Source: Salinisphaera orenii subsp. halophila YIM 95161 | Lineage (GTDB): Bacteria; Pseudomonadota; Gammaproteobacteria; Nevskiales; Salinisphaeraceae | NCBI RefSeq assembly: GCF_003732545.1 | Contig: NZ_AYKF01000066.1 | Span: 1-64,000 of the forward strand | Direction of reading: 5' to 3' | DNA length: 64,000 nt | In this document: positions 1 through 7,289 of the stretch, piece after piece | Layout of the letters: the number at the start of each line of letters is the position of its first letter | Numbering within the stretch: position 1 is the first letter of the stretch | Made by a program: the position numbers and the translations under genes | The notes under the pieces: generated by a model | What the model saw: the letters and a program-made list of their open reading frames with translations, nothing else | Database searches by the model: none | What the model was told of the DNA's origin: nothing

Positions 1-2
1 CG

Positions 3-1070
3 CAGCCGTTCGTCCGCCACGGCTTTCTCGCCGCGCTCGAGGCCAGCGGCAGCGTCGGCCCGGACAACGGCTGGCAGCCCGCGCATCTGCTGCTCGAGGC
101 CGACGACGGCCGCCTGATCGGCGCCGCCCCGCTCTACGAGAAGGACCACTCCTACGGCGAATTCGTCTTCGACTTCGCCTGGGCGAACGCCTACAACCAG
201 CTCGGGCTCGACTACTATCCCAAGTACGTCTGCGCGGTGCCGTTTACGCCGGTGGTGGGCCCGCGCCTGCTCGCGGCCAGCCACGCCGACCGCCGGGCGC
301 TGGCGCATGCGCTCGCCGCACTGCCGGGGGAGACCGGGCGCTCCTCGCTGCACCTGCTGTTCGGCGACGACACCAGCACCGCCGGGATGGCCGAAGCAGG
401 GGCCTCGACGCGACGCGGCTGCCAGTACCGCTGGTACAACCGCGGCTACGCCGACTTCGAGGATTTTCTCTCGCACCTGTCGTCCAAGCGCCGCAAGGAG
501 ATCCGCCGCGAGCGCCGGCGGATGCGCGAGGCCGGCGTCACCGTCACCGCCCTCGCCCCGGACGAGATCGACGAGGAGCTCTGGCAGCTGCTCTACGCCT
601 TCTACGGCCGTACCTACGCCATCCGCGGCCAGGCGCCCTACCTCACGCCGGAATTCTTCGCGGAGCTGAGCGCGCGTCTGGGCGACCGGGTGCGCTTCTT
701 CGTCGCCTGGCACCAGGGCACGCCGGTGGGCATGGCCTTCATGATGCTCGGCGGCGACACGCTCTACGGCCGCCACTGGGGCTGTGCGACCGACTATCAC
801 AGCCTGCACTTCGAGACCTGCTACTACGCCGGCATGGAATACTGCATCGAGCAAGGCCTGGCCTGCTTCGATGCCGGCGCGCAGGGCGAGCACAAGATCC
901 GGCGCGGCTTCGAACCCGCGCCCACCTGGTCGAGCCACGTCATCGCCGACCCGCGTCTGGCCGGCGCGGTCGAGGACTTCGTCAACCGCGAGGCCGAGAT
1001 GATGGCCGCCTACGAGCACCAGCAACGCACCCGCAGCAACTTCGCGGACGACACCGCGCCCGCCTCGTGA
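3..1070 (+). CDS. FemAB/GNAT-like acyltransferase, COG3146 type (5' end outside window)
   Basis: The reading frame is open from base 3, so the start lies before the window and 355 residues are visible. The C-terminal half has the look of the FemAB-like GNAT fold of the COG3146 'peptidoglycan biosynthesis' family: a basic helix (SKRRKEIRRERRRM), then VAWHQGTPVGMAFMM and a conserved end around FDAGAQGEHKIRRGFEP. Members are presumed N-acyltransferases, but the substrate is not established. The stop overlaps the GTG start of aat (GTGA), which suggests translational coupling. Family assignment is good; the biochemical role is inferred only from fold. Confidence 0.8.
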   Translation, partial: QPFVRHGFLAALEASGSVGPDNGWQPAHLLLEADDGRLIGAAPLYEKDHSYGEFVFDFAWANAYNQLGLDYYPKYVCAVPFTPVVGPRLLAASHADRRALAHALAALPGETGRSSLHLLFGDDTSTAGMAEAGASTRRGCQYRWYNRGYADFEDFLSHLSSKRRKEIRRERRRMREAGVTVTALAPDEIDEELWQLLYAFYGRTYAIRGQAPYLTPEFFAELSARLGDRVRFFVAWHQGTPVGMAFMMLGGDTLYGRHWGCATDYHSLHFETCYYAGMEYCIEQGLACFDAGAQGEHKIRRGFEPAPTWSSHVIADPRLAGAVEDFVNREAEMMAAYEHQQRTRSNFADDTAPAS

Positions 1071-1807
1071 GCGGCCTGCGCGTGTACTGGCTGGACCCGA
1101 ACACGCCGGACGGCGCCTTTCCCGATCCCGAGCTCGCGCTCGACCAGCCCAACGGCCTGCTCGCCATGGGCGGCGACCTCTCGCCGCAGCGCCTGCGCCG
1201 AGCCTACGCCCAGGGCATCTTTCCCTGGTACAACCCGGAGGAATCCATCCTCTGGTGGTGCCCGCACCCGCGCACCGTGTTCCAGACCGACCATATTCAC
1301 GTCTCGCGCCGGCTCAAGCGCACACTCGCCCGGGCCGATTACGCGGTGACCCTGGACCGCGATTTCAATAACGTCGTTCTGGGCTGCGCGGGCACGCGCG
1401 ACGGCAACCCGGGCACCTGGCTGGGGCCCGAGATGCGCGCCGCCTACGCCAAGCTGCACGCCCTGGGCGACGCCCACTCCATCGAGGTCTGGCGCGACGG
1501 CCGGCTCATCGGCGGGCTCTACGGCGTCGCGCTCGGGCGCATGTTCTTCGGCGAGTCCATGTTCTCCCGCGAGCGCGACGCCAGCAAGATCGCGCTCGTC
1601 TGGCTGGGCCGGCAACTGCAGGCCTGGGGCTTTCCGCTCATCGACGGCCAGGTCGGCTCCGCGCACCTCTACCGGATGGGCGCGGTGGACCTGCCCCGCA
1701 GCAAGTTCCTCAAGCTCGTGCGCACCGAGCGCGCCAGGCCCGGGCCGGCCTCGCCCTGGCGCTTCACCATCGACGCGCCGCAGTCGCGCGACCATACTGG
1801 CGCCTGA
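1067..1807 (+). CDS. aat: Leucyl/phenylalanyl-tRNA--protein transferase
   Basis: This cytosolic enzyme of the N-end rule pathway moves Leu or Phe from charged tRNA onto proteins with N-terminal Arg or Lys, marking them for ClpS/ClpAP. The 246 residues match the usual size. Family landmarks are visible: GLLAMGGDLSPQRLRRAYAQ, FPWYNPEESILWW, SIEVWRDGRLIGGLYGV, and FGESMFSRERDASKIAL. The GTG start lies inside the stop of the preceding acyltransferase gene. The closeness to infA is a common gammaproteobacterial arrangement, which helps place the organism. Confidence 0.97.
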   Translation: MSGLRVYWLDPNTPDGAFPDPELALDQPNGLLAMGGDLSPQRLRRAYAQGIFPWYNPEESILWWCPHPRTVFQTDHIHVSRRLKRTLARADYAVTLDRDFNNVVLGCAGTRDGNPGTWLGPEMRAAYAKLHALGDAHSIEVWRDGRLIGGLYGVALGRMFFGESMFSRERDASKIALVWLGRQLQAWGFPLIDGQVGSAHLYRMGAVDLPRSKFLKLVRTERARPGPASPWRFTIDAPQSRDHTGA

Positions 1808-1823
1808 CGTGCGCCCGGGCGCA

Positions 1824-1852
1824 TTGATCCGCGCCGCCCGATCGCCGATAAT
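1824..1852 (+). promoter_or_regulatory. Sigma-70-type promoter for infA
   Basis: TTGATC (1824-1829) and GATAAT (1847-1852) are separated by 17 bases. They lie in the gap between aat and infA, about 37 bases before the infA start. A GC palindrome (GCGCCCGGGCGC, 1811-1822) sits just upstream. This would let infA be transcribed independently of aat. Confidence 0.6.
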
Positions 1853-1888
1853 TGGTCAGTTAATCGTTTGTCAAGAGTTCAGGAGTCC

Positions 1889-2107
1889 ATGGCAAAAGAA
1901 GAGCATATCGAGATGGAAGGCACCGTCGTGGAGACGCTGCCGAACACCACCTTCCGCGTGAAACTCGAAAACGGCCACATCGTGACCGCCCACATCTCCG
2001 GCAAGATGCGCAAGCACTACATCCGCATCCTGCGCGGCGACAGCGTCACCGTCCAGATCACCCCCTACGACCTCAGCAAGGGCCGCATCACCTACCGCGG
2101 GCGCTAA
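1889..2107 (+). CDS. infA: Translation initiation factor IF-1
   Basis: IF-1 binds the 30S A site during initiation. The protein is 72 residues, the exact family length, a single S1/OB fold beginning [20 protein letters not shown] and ending [14 protein letters not shown] chose the ATG at 1889 because AGGAG lies at 1881-1885 and the family starts with MAKE; an upstream in-frame start at 1868 would add non-conserved residues. A promoter is seen 37 bases upstream. Confidence 0.98.
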   Translation: MAKEEHIEMEGTVVETLPNTTFRVKLENGHIVTAHISGKMRKHYIRILRGDSVTVQITPYDLSKGRITYRGR

Positions 2108-2120
2108 CCGCGGACGCAAA

Positions 2121-2149
2121 TGTGACGCGCCACGTCACAATGTGACGTG
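2121..2149. promoter_or_regulatory. TGTGACG repeat and 19-bp perfect palindrome upstream of pilA
   Basis: CACGTCACA-A-TGTGACGTG (2131-2149) is a perfect inverted repeat with a one-base centre, and TGTGACG also occurs at 2121-2127. There is no T-tract, so it does not look like a terminator of infA. It lies about 65 bases upstream of the sigma-54-type promoter of pilA, where an activator would be expected to bind. The binding protein is unknown; half-sites resemble TGTGA/TCACA but the spacing does not fit CRP. Confidence 0.45.
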
Positions 2150-2213
2150 ACGCTGCGCGACACCTCGCGCAGGGCTTGCGCCTAACCCGCTGTTTTGAAT
2201 AGAGTCAGCGCGC

Positions 2214-2228
2214 TGGCACGCTCAATGC
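2214..2228 (+). promoter_or_regulatory. Sigma-54 (RpoN) type promoter of pilA
   Basis: TGGCACG-N4-ATGC matches the -24/-12 consensus TGGCACG-N4-TTGC with one mismatch. Transcription would begin near 2240, leaving a leader of roughly 50 bases to the pilin start. RpoN control with the PilS/PilR pair is well known for pilA genes, so the location supports the call. Confidence 0.7.
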
Positions 2229-2287
2229 GAGTTGCCCGAGTGCGCCTCAAGGCGCCCGCTCACCGCACATCTTTTCAGGGGAAACCC

Positions 2288-2749
2288 ATGCAGAAACAAC
2301 AAGGCTTCACGCTCATCGAACTGATGATCGTGGTCGCGATCATCGGCATTCTGGCGGCGATTGCTATTCCGCAGTATCAGAACTATACCGTACGCGCCAA
2401 ATTGACTGAGGCAATTTCGTATGCCGGTTCCGCGAAAACCGCGGTATCCGAGTACTACACAACACAAGGAAAAATGCCCAGTGACTCGGACCAAGCGGGC
2501 ATCGACTTGTCGGACACCGATTTGGAGGACGCGGAGCACGTGCAAAGCGTCGCTTACACTCGAAACGGTGACGATGAGGCAGAGATCTCTGTTGGCGTCG
2601 GCGACCTAGGTGGCGACATTGAGGAAGGGGATAATCTCGTATTCACCGGCACCGGTAGCGCTTCAGGAGTTTCTTGGTCTTGCGGTTCAAGCGATATTGA
2701 CAGCAGCTACTTGCCCTCGAATTGCCGCGGTGGCGGAGGCGGCTCCTAA
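2288..2749 (+). CDS. pilA: Type IV major pilin (PilA-like prepilin)
   Basis: The 153-residue prepilin has a short leader MQKQQG followed by [17 protein letters not shown], the class III signal cleaved and N-methylated by PilD; Glu5 of the mature form is present. The hydrophobic helix is followed by [12 protein letters not shown], typical of pilin alpha-1. Two cysteines near the C-terminus (SCGSS and PSNCRG) would close the D-region loop. The protein ends in a Gly-rich tail. The ATG at 2288 follows an AGGGGAAA ribosome site and removes the unlikely upstream residues. A sigma-54-type promoter precedes it and a strong terminator follows. It is the pilus subunit for twitching, adhesion or DNA uptake. 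Confidence 0.95.
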   Translation: MQKQQGFTLIELMIVVAIIGILAAIAIPQYQNYTVRAKLTEAISYAGSAKTAVSEYYTTQGKMPSDSDQAGIDLSDTDLEDAEHVQSVAYTRNGDDEAEISVGVGDLGGDIEEGDNLVFTGTGSASGVSWSCGSSDIDSSYLPSNCRGGGGGS

Positions 2750-2776
2750 AGCGTCGCAGTAAGTACTTTCGATTAA

Positions 2777-2806
2777 ATGGGGGCCTACCGGCCCCCATTT
2801 TTTTAG
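2777..2806 (+). terminator. Rho-independent terminator of pilA
   Basis: A perfect 10-bp stem (AATGGGGGCC / GGCCCCCATT) with a TACC loop is followed by a run of T. It ends only about 17 bases before the next start codon, so the following AT-rich gene can be reached only by readthrough or from an internal promoter. Confidence 0.93.
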
Positions 2807-2822
2807 CTGCCTTGATAATAAA

Positions 2823-4739
2823 ATGCGAAAAAATAGTATTTTTTACATTTTACTCGGATTAATTCTATTTGTATCTCAAATTACATATGGCCTGATAACT
2901 GTCGAATTCTTAACGGCGACTCATGGCTCTTCAATAATAAAAACTGCACTCGCTAATGCACTACGTGACCCTATTTTTGTACTTTACGGTGCGTGGTATT
3001 TAATTGTAGGCACGTTAATCCATACCGCGCTTTTAGCCTTTCCCAGCTTTGCCGTGAGAAAAGCTTCTCAGCTTCACACAAAAAAACAAAATATAATTTT
3101 TTGGAAAGTAATTATTTCGATATCTTTTTTATTGATTTTATCGCTACTTAACGAAGCTATATTTCCCAATTCAAACGCCACCCCACTTCAAAACAAAGCG
3201 ATATCTAATACAACAATTATCGTGTCGTCTTCATTTTTTTTCGCTTTATTTCTATTTTTTTGTGCAAAAATACAACGCGAATCATTGAAGTACTTTTTTA
3301 TATCAATTTTTATTGCCCTTCTGTTATTTTTTTCGACTCTTCCCTACTCTTATTCAAACGAAGCCCAAAAACCGATACAAAAAAATATAATACTAATTGG
3401 CATCGATTCGTTACGCCCTGACCATCTGCACCTTTTAAACGATAGCGCCGCACCACCAACAAATGCGCTAATGCCAAAACTTGAAAATTGGCTAAGCGAT
3501 TCTATCGTATTTCGTGATGCCGTCACACCGATGGCACGAACATTCCCGGCACTAATGAGCTTGCTCACCGCAAAATATCCACTTAACAACGGGATCCGCG
3601 GAAATTTATTTCCAAAGGAAAACATGCGCTTTAATTGGACTTTGGGAACCCACCTTCAGAAGCTCGGCTACACAACAGCTTTTTCGACAGATGACACTAG
3701 ATTTGCAAATATAGAATCTGAGTATGGCTTTGATGTTATCTCAACTCCACCACAAGGCCTGATAGACTTCTTTTACGGTAATTTGCTCGACACAGTTGGA
3801 ACGAACCTACTAGGTTTATTCCCGGCCAGCCGGTGGCTATTACCAGCGACCTACGGAAACCGGGCGGCTTCAGGCTCATATCATCCATCTCAATTTACCT
3901 CTAAGCTTGATGGTTTAATTGATCGATTACCTTCTACCTCAACATTTTTAATGACTCATTTTTGTGTTGCACACTGGCCTTACATAAATGAAGGTATTCT
4001 TAGCTCGTCAAAGCGATATAATTCTTTTGATAGTTATTTACCTTATGAACGCGCTCTTCGAGCTGCTGATAGACAGTTTAGCTTTTTGATTGAAAAGCTA
4101 GAAAATAGCGGAATGCTGACTGATGCGATTGTCGTAGTCTATTCCGATCACGGCGAGGAGCTTGGAATTGAAAAAGACCTGAAGTTTCGACATCATAAAA
4201 AGCTACCACGCACTCGGCGAGGTCACGGGACATCAATTTTTTCGCCAAGTCAAAATAGAATTTTGCTTGCATTTAAGGTATTTGAAGGTGGAAAAGAAAT
4301 TCAAGAAAAAAAAGTCAGTTATGTGCCAGCTCTATTGACTGACGTAGCGCCCACCGTGATAGAAAGAATCGGATCAAATCTGCCGAACGATCTCGATGGT
4401 ATCGATCTGTTTTCTCCCCCAAGTAATATTGAGAACCGAGTCCGATTTTTAGAAGGTGCGTACACACTTCCGGCTATTAATAGTGACGGAGAAGTAGATT
4501 CTGCCGAAACACTGAAACGCTTTGGCAATCGATTCCATGTAACAGATGACTTAAAAATAAGATTTAAAGCATCAAACGCCGCTCCTATGATGAAGCAGTG
4601 GGGTTTTATTAAACGCAATAAAGTCACTGGCTTCAAACGCCGTGGCATCAGGAAATCTTCATTATCGAGCAAACGTAAAGGATGGCGCTCAGTCGAATGG
4701 CCTAGCCCGAAGAAAAACAGGGGGCAGACACATTTCTGA
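2823..4739 (+). CDS. Membrane sulfatase-family (alkaline phosphatase superfamily) phospho-form or sulfatase enzyme
   Basis: The 638-residue protein has about five N-terminal membrane segments (residues ~5-25, 50-75, 95-112, 130-150, 155-175) followed by a soluble, probably periplasmic, sulfatase-fold domain. Metal and catalytic landmarks are visible: IGIDSLRPDH (Asp195), ARTFPALMSLLTAKYP with Thr240 where sulfatases carry Cys/Ser, and YSDHGEELG (Asp442, His443). A Thr nucleophile behind membrane helices is the plan of LtaS and phosphoethanolamine transferases. It is strikingly AT-rich against its surroundings and starts 17 bases after the pilA terminator with no clear promoter. The last residues are encoded by a RAYT-type leader, so the native C-terminus may be lost. 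Transfer of a phospho-form to the pilin is a guess. Confidence 0.75.
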   Translation: MRKNSIFYILLGLILFVSQITYGLITVEFLTATHGSSIIKTALANALRDPIFVLYGAWYLIVGTLIHTALLAFPSFAVRKASQLHTKKQNIIFWKVIISISFLLILSLLNEAIFPNSNATPLQNKAISNTTIIVSSSFFFALFLFFCAKIQRESLKYFFISIFIALLLFFSTLPYSYSNEAQKPIQKNIILIGIDSLRPDHLHLLNDSAAPPTNALMPKLENWLSDSIVFRDAVTPMARTFPALMSLLTAKYPLNNGIRGNLFPKENMRFNWTLGTHLQKLGYTTAFSTDDTRFANIESEYGFDVISTPPQGLIDFFYGNLLDTVGTNLLGLFPASRWLLPATYGNRAASGSYHPSQFTSKLDGLIDRLPSTSTFLMTHFCVAHWPYINEGILSSSKRYNSFDSYLPYERALRAADRQFSFLIEKLENSGMLTDAIVVVYSDHGEELGIEKDLKFRHHKKLPRTRRGHGTSIFSPSQNRILLAFKVFEGGKEIQEKKVSYVPALLTDVAPTVIERIGSNLPNDLDGIDLFSPPSNIENRVRFLEGAYTLPAINSDGEVDSAETLKRFGNRFHVTDDLKIRFKASNAAPMMKQWGFIKRNKVTGFKRRGIRKSSLSSKRKGWRSVEWPSPKKNRGQTHF

Positions 4740-4779
4740 TAGCCTGCTGGCTCTGACGCTCCCAGGTTGAGCATGAGCC
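4716..4779 (+). repeat. RAYT-associated leader, diverged copy A
   Basis: This ~64-base stretch (AACAGGGGGCAGACACATTT... through GGTTGAGCATGAGCC) aligns with the leaders at 5016-5078 and 8933-8992 that precede RAYT coding starts. The first bases fall inside the 3' end of the AT-rich sulfatase-family gene and supply its stop codon. It marks the left end of a transposase-derived insertion. Confidence 0.65.
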
Positions 4780-5007
4780 ACACCCCGCCTCCCACGCTTC
4801 AATCCCGTCGGCGTGCCCCAGCACATCATTCAGCGGGACAATAATCGCCAGGCCTGTTTCTTCGACGAGGAAGACTATCTGTTCTACCTCGAGTGCCTGC
4901 GCGATGCCGCGGCCCGCGCCGGCTGCGAGATCCATGCCTATGTGCTGATGACCAACCATGTGCATCTGCTGGCCACACCGCAGCAGGCGGACGCTGCTTC
5001 GCGCATA
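4780..5007 (+). pseudogene. Truncated RAYT transposase, copy A
   Basis: The translation closely follows the first ~76 residues of the intact RAYT at 8993, including the HUH motif region TNHVHLLATPQQ. The start codon has changed from ATG to ACA (4780-4782), and the frame leaves homology after the shared CTTCGCGCAT where a second AAAGGGG leader begins. It lacks the catalytic tyrosine half and cannot be functional. Confidence 0.85.
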
Positions 5008-5015
5008 AAAAGAAG

Positions 5016-5078
5016 AAAGGGGTCAGAGACATTTTTGCTAGCCTGACAGGCTGTAGGCTCCCTTGGTTGAGCACAGCC
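5016..5078 (+). repeat. RAYT-associated leader, copy B
   Basis: AAAGGGGTCAGAGACATTTT followed by GCTAGCCTGACAGGCT and GGTTGAGCACAGCC matches the leader before the intact RAYT. It interrupts copy A and leads into a new ATG at 5079, showing nested insertion of one copy at the breakpoint of another. Confidence 0.7.
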
Positions 5079-5110
5079 ATGCCCCGTCTCCCCCGCTTCA
5101 ATCTGGTGGA
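5079..5110 (+). pseudogene. RAYT transposase start fragment, copy B
   Basis: Only MPRLPRFNLV of the RAYT is left after the ATG at 5079. The homology ends in a tract of AAAAAGGGG-type repeats at 5111-5143, which abuts the left end of the IS3-family element. It is a remnant with no coding capacity. Confidence 0.7.
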
Positions 5111-5143
5111 AAAAGGGGAAAAAGCGGAAAAAGGGGTTAGAGT
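5111..5143 (+). repeat. AAAAAGGGG repeat tract at an insertion breakpoint
   Basis: Three tandem imperfect copies of A4-5GGGG occur here, the last reading AAAAAGGGGTTAGAG. This last copy continues across the IS3 element as GAGACGAAT at 6402, so the IS split one signature motif. Confidence 0.65.
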
Positions 5144-5173
5144 GAGCTAGCCCGGCTCCCACGGACAGGTAAA

Positions 5174-6040
5174 TCAAGCCACAGCTTGATACGTTTCTTC
5201 CACTTCTAGCGGTGTTCGATAGCCGAGCGTTTGGTGTATCCGCTGACGGTTATAGAACACCTCGATGTACTCGAAGATTGCCGTTCGAGCTGCTTGGCGG
5301 CTGGCGAAGACGCGGCGATCGACCAGTTCGAACTTCAGCGTTGCAAAGAAGCTTTCGGCAACGGCGTTGTCCCAACAGTCGCCTTTTCTGGACATGCTCG
5401 AGACCATCCCGAGTTCGGCCAGTCGACGCCGGTACGTCGCTGCCGCGTACGTCTGGCCTTGATCACTGTGATGAACCAGTCCCGGCTTAGGCTGGCGCTG
5501 ATCGACCGCCATTTCCAGCGCTTCTTTAACGAGTGCGGTGTTGTTGCGTGTCGACATGGACCAGCCGACCACCGATCGCGCATAGAGATCGATCAATACC
5601 GCCAGATAAAGCCAGCCCTCGCGCGTCGCGATGAAGGTGACATCGCCCACCCAGACCTGATCCGGAGAGGCCGTACGAAACCGCCGACGCAAGATGTTTG
5701 GTGCATGGCCCAGGTCGGGCCGTGAATGCGTGGTGGCAATGAAACGGCGTCGACGACGCGCCAAAATGCTGTGGTCTCGGCGCAGCCGAGCCACGCGATG
5801 CTTGCCGCAGGATACGCCGGCCTTGTTCAACGCACGCCAAGTCTTGAGATAGCCATAGGCTTGGCGGTTCTGCTCGTGCGCCTGGCGTATATGTGTCAAC
5901 AACGCGCGATCGTGTCGCTCACGGGCGGTCGGCGGCCGAGCTTTCCACGCGTAGTAGCCGGAACGACTCGCCTGTAGCACCCGACACATCAGGCTGATCG
6001 AATGCTGGCGTTGCTGCGAAGCAATAAAGGCGTACTTCAC
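5174..6040 (-). CDS. IS3-family transposase OrfB (DDE integrase core)
   Basis: This 288-residue product begins at a GTG overlapping the orfA stop (GTGA), with AGGGAG a few bases upstream. It contains an HTH_21-type N-terminus (YGYLKTWRALN) and the rve integrase core, with catalytic acidic residues in WVGDVTFI, HHSDQGQTY and NAVAESFFATLK. The same frame is open farther upstream to about 6214, as expected when OrfAB is made by -1 frameshifting from orfA. It would catalyse excision and insertion of the surrounding element. Confidence 0.92.
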   Translation of the reverse strand: MKYAFIASQQRQHSISLMCRVLQASRSGYYAWKARPPTARERHDRALLTHIRQAHEQNRQAYGYLKTWRALNKAGVSCGKHRVARLRRDHSILARRRRRFIATTHSRPDLGHAPNILRRRFRTASPDQVWVGDVTFIATREGWLYLAVLIDLYARSVVGWSMSTRNNTALVKEALEMAVDQRQPKPGLVHHSDQGQTYAAATYRRRLAELGMVSSMSRKGDCWDNAVAESFFATLKFELVDRRVFASRQAARTAIFEYIEVFYNRQRIHQTLGYRTPLEVEETYQAVA

Positions 6041-6339
6041 GGCAGCTCCCTGGCGAAGTACGCCGCCGCTTTTTTTAGGATGGCGTTCTCTTCTTCGAGC
6101 TGCGCCAGCCGCTTCTTCAGGTCGGCGACCTCGGAGCGCTGGTCCAGTGCGGCGTTTCGGCCGGGCCCACGGAACGCCTTGTCTTCGCCTTTGTCTCGCA
6201 ACTCGTGTTGCCACTTGTAGAGCTGGTTACGCATCACGCCCAGCTCGCGCGCGACCTCGGCTGCGGGTTTATCAGACTGCTCGAGCAGCTCGACCGCTTG
6301 CAGCTTGAACTGCTTGGAATAACGTTTTCTCGTTGCCAT
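6037..6339 (-). CDS. IS3-family transposase OrfA (HTH, leucine zipper)
   Basis: The 100-residue protein begins MATRKRYSKQFKLQAVELLE, a transposase_8 helix-turn-helix that binds the element ends, and continues into a coiled-coil (DLKKRLAQLEEENAILKKA) for dimerisation. The ATG at 6339 follows GGAG. A run of seven A (minus strand; 6070-6076) at ATC-CTA-AAA-AAA-GCG forms a slippery site, and a -1 shift enters the OrfB frame as KKSGGVLRQ, the arrangement used in this family to make the OrfAB transposase. Confidence 0.92.
   Translation of the reverse strand: MATRKRYSKQFKLQAVELLEQSDKPAAEVARELGVMRNQLYKWQHELRDKGEDKAFRGPGRNAALDQRSEVADLKKRLAQLEEENAILKKAAAYFARELP
6070..6076 (-). promoter_or_regulatory. 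Programmed -1 ribosomal frameshift site (A7)
   Basis: AAAAAAAG on the minus strand lies near the 3' end of orfA, where the orfB frame is already open. A -1 slip produces an in-frame OrfAB fusion, the standard mechanism in IS3-family elements. Confidence 0.75.
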
Positions 6340-6401
6340 CGGACATCTCCTCGGGACCATTGTCCCCTCTGGTTGATGTCCGTGGAAGCTGGGCCGCTCC
6401 A

Positions 6402-6573
6402 GAGACGAATGGCACTTACTTAAGGCCTAACGCGCTGATATAAGCCATAAAAAAGCGAGGCAAAAAGGGGTCCGCGGGGCAAAAAGGGGTGGCAAAAGGG
6501 GTCAGAGACGAATCGCCCGCTCCAGTTGCACTGACCGTCTGAATCCAAGTGCGTTAAAAATGGGGGGATTACC
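6402..6573 (+). repeat. Repeat-signature debris between IS3 element and intron relic
   Basis: No gene is seen. Three AAAAGGGG copies occur at 6462-6470, 6481-6489 and 6494-6501, and the last reads AAAAGGGGTCAGAGACGAAT, the same signature that precedes the RAYT copies. The remainder (6515-6573) may include the last bases of intron domain IV. Confidence 0.6.
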
Positions 6574-6658
6574 GAGCCGTATGCGCTGAAAGGCGCACGT
6601 GCGGCTCGGAGAGGAGAAGCAGGGAAATAGTGCGACTGCGCCCTGCTTCTTACTCTAC
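6574..6658 (+). ncRNA. Group II intron relic: domains V and VI only
   Basis: Bases 6574-6607 form the canonical 34-nt domain V: it begins GAGCCGTATGCG, turns at a GAAA tetraloop and closes with CGCACGTGCGGCTC, including the AGC catalytic triad and the two-base bulge. Domain VI follows with the 9-bp stem GAAGCAGGG (6617-6625) / CCCTGCTTC (6641-6649) and an ending TTACTCTAC. No intron-encoded protein or domains I-IV lie upstream, so this is a dead 3' fragment. The next base appears to be exon within an IS3-type transposase gene, so the intron probably sat inside an IS. The exact 3' splice point (6658) is inferred. Confidence 0.82.
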
Positions 6659-7115
6659 TGCCGATGGCGCGTGGCTTTGTATACCTCGTTGCCGTCATGG
6701 ACTGGCGCTCGCGCAAGGTGCTGGCCTGGCAGGTCTCGAATACGCTGGACGAGGCGTTTGTGTGGACGCGCTACAGTGTGCGATCGCACGCTATGGGCCG
6801 CCGGAGATCTTCAACACGGATCAGGGCAGCCAGTTCACAGGCACCGCCTTCACCGGCATGCTCGAAGATCACGGAATCACAATCAGCATGGACGGCCGCG
6901 GGCGCTGGATGGATAACGTCTTTATCGAACGCTTGTGGCGCAGCGTGAAGTACGAGGAGGTCTACTTGAAAGCCTACGACAGCGGGCGCGACGTCCAAGT
7001 TGGCCTGGCGGATTACTTCGCGTTCTACAACAGCAGGCGCCACCATCAGGGTCTTGATCGGGCCACGTCCGATCAGGTCTACTTCAACGAACAGCCGCCA
7101 CCGCAGGCGGCCTGA
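6659..7115 (+). pseudogene. IS3-family OrfB transposase remnant with frameshift
   Basis: The segment encodes the integrase core: MARGFVYLVAVMDW, then NTDQGSQFTG, DNVFIERLWRSVKYEEV and the C-terminal FYNSRRHHQGLDRATSDQVY. The reading frame shifts near 6757-6762, where one base appears to be missing between AFV and CVDALQ. The N-terminal third and orfA are missing, replaced by the group II intron relic. The conserved acidic residues are present, but the gene is broken. Confidence 0.88.
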
Positions 7116-7169
7116 CCTGGCAGGTCATCACTTAGAAATCTCTGCGGACTGTCCAACCGATGGGGTCCA
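7116..7169 (+). mobile_element. Right end of the broken IS3-family element
   Basis: After the transposase stop, the sequence runs to TGTCCAACCGATGGGGTCCA (7150-7169). Its reverse complement begins TGGACCCCATCGG, the usual style of inverted repeat in this IS group. The matching left end was not found nearby, consistent with the deletion or rearrangement of the front half. Confidence 0.6.
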
Positions 7170-7289
7170 ATTCAGTAGAAACCCCATGACTAAAGCGCAT
7201 GCGCCTTAGGCCAAGCCGAGGCGACTCCGAAGGAAGCAGATCTTTAGTTGTCAAGGATTTTTAAAATTATTTAAGCAATAAGTCATTAT

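Larger units (their letters stand above)
5144..6401 (-). mobile_element. IS3-family insertion sequence, complete (1258 bp)
   Basis: The 25-base ends TGAGCTAGCCCGGCTCCCAC... (5144-5168) and its inverse at 6377-6401 match at 18 of 25 positions, best at the inner part (CCACGGACA). Both ends begin with the TG typical of the family. GAG occurs on both sides (5141-5143 and 6402-6404) and would be a 3-bp target duplication; removing the element and one GAG restores AAAAGGGGTTAGAGACGAAT, the RAYT-type signature. It carries orfA and orfB on the minus strand with a frameshift signal, so it looks intact and could be active. Confidence 0.88.

Noticed and set aside
2121-2149. Palindrome as the terminator of infA
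   Set aside because: There is no T-tract after it, and its position relative to the pilA promoter fits a protein-binding site better.
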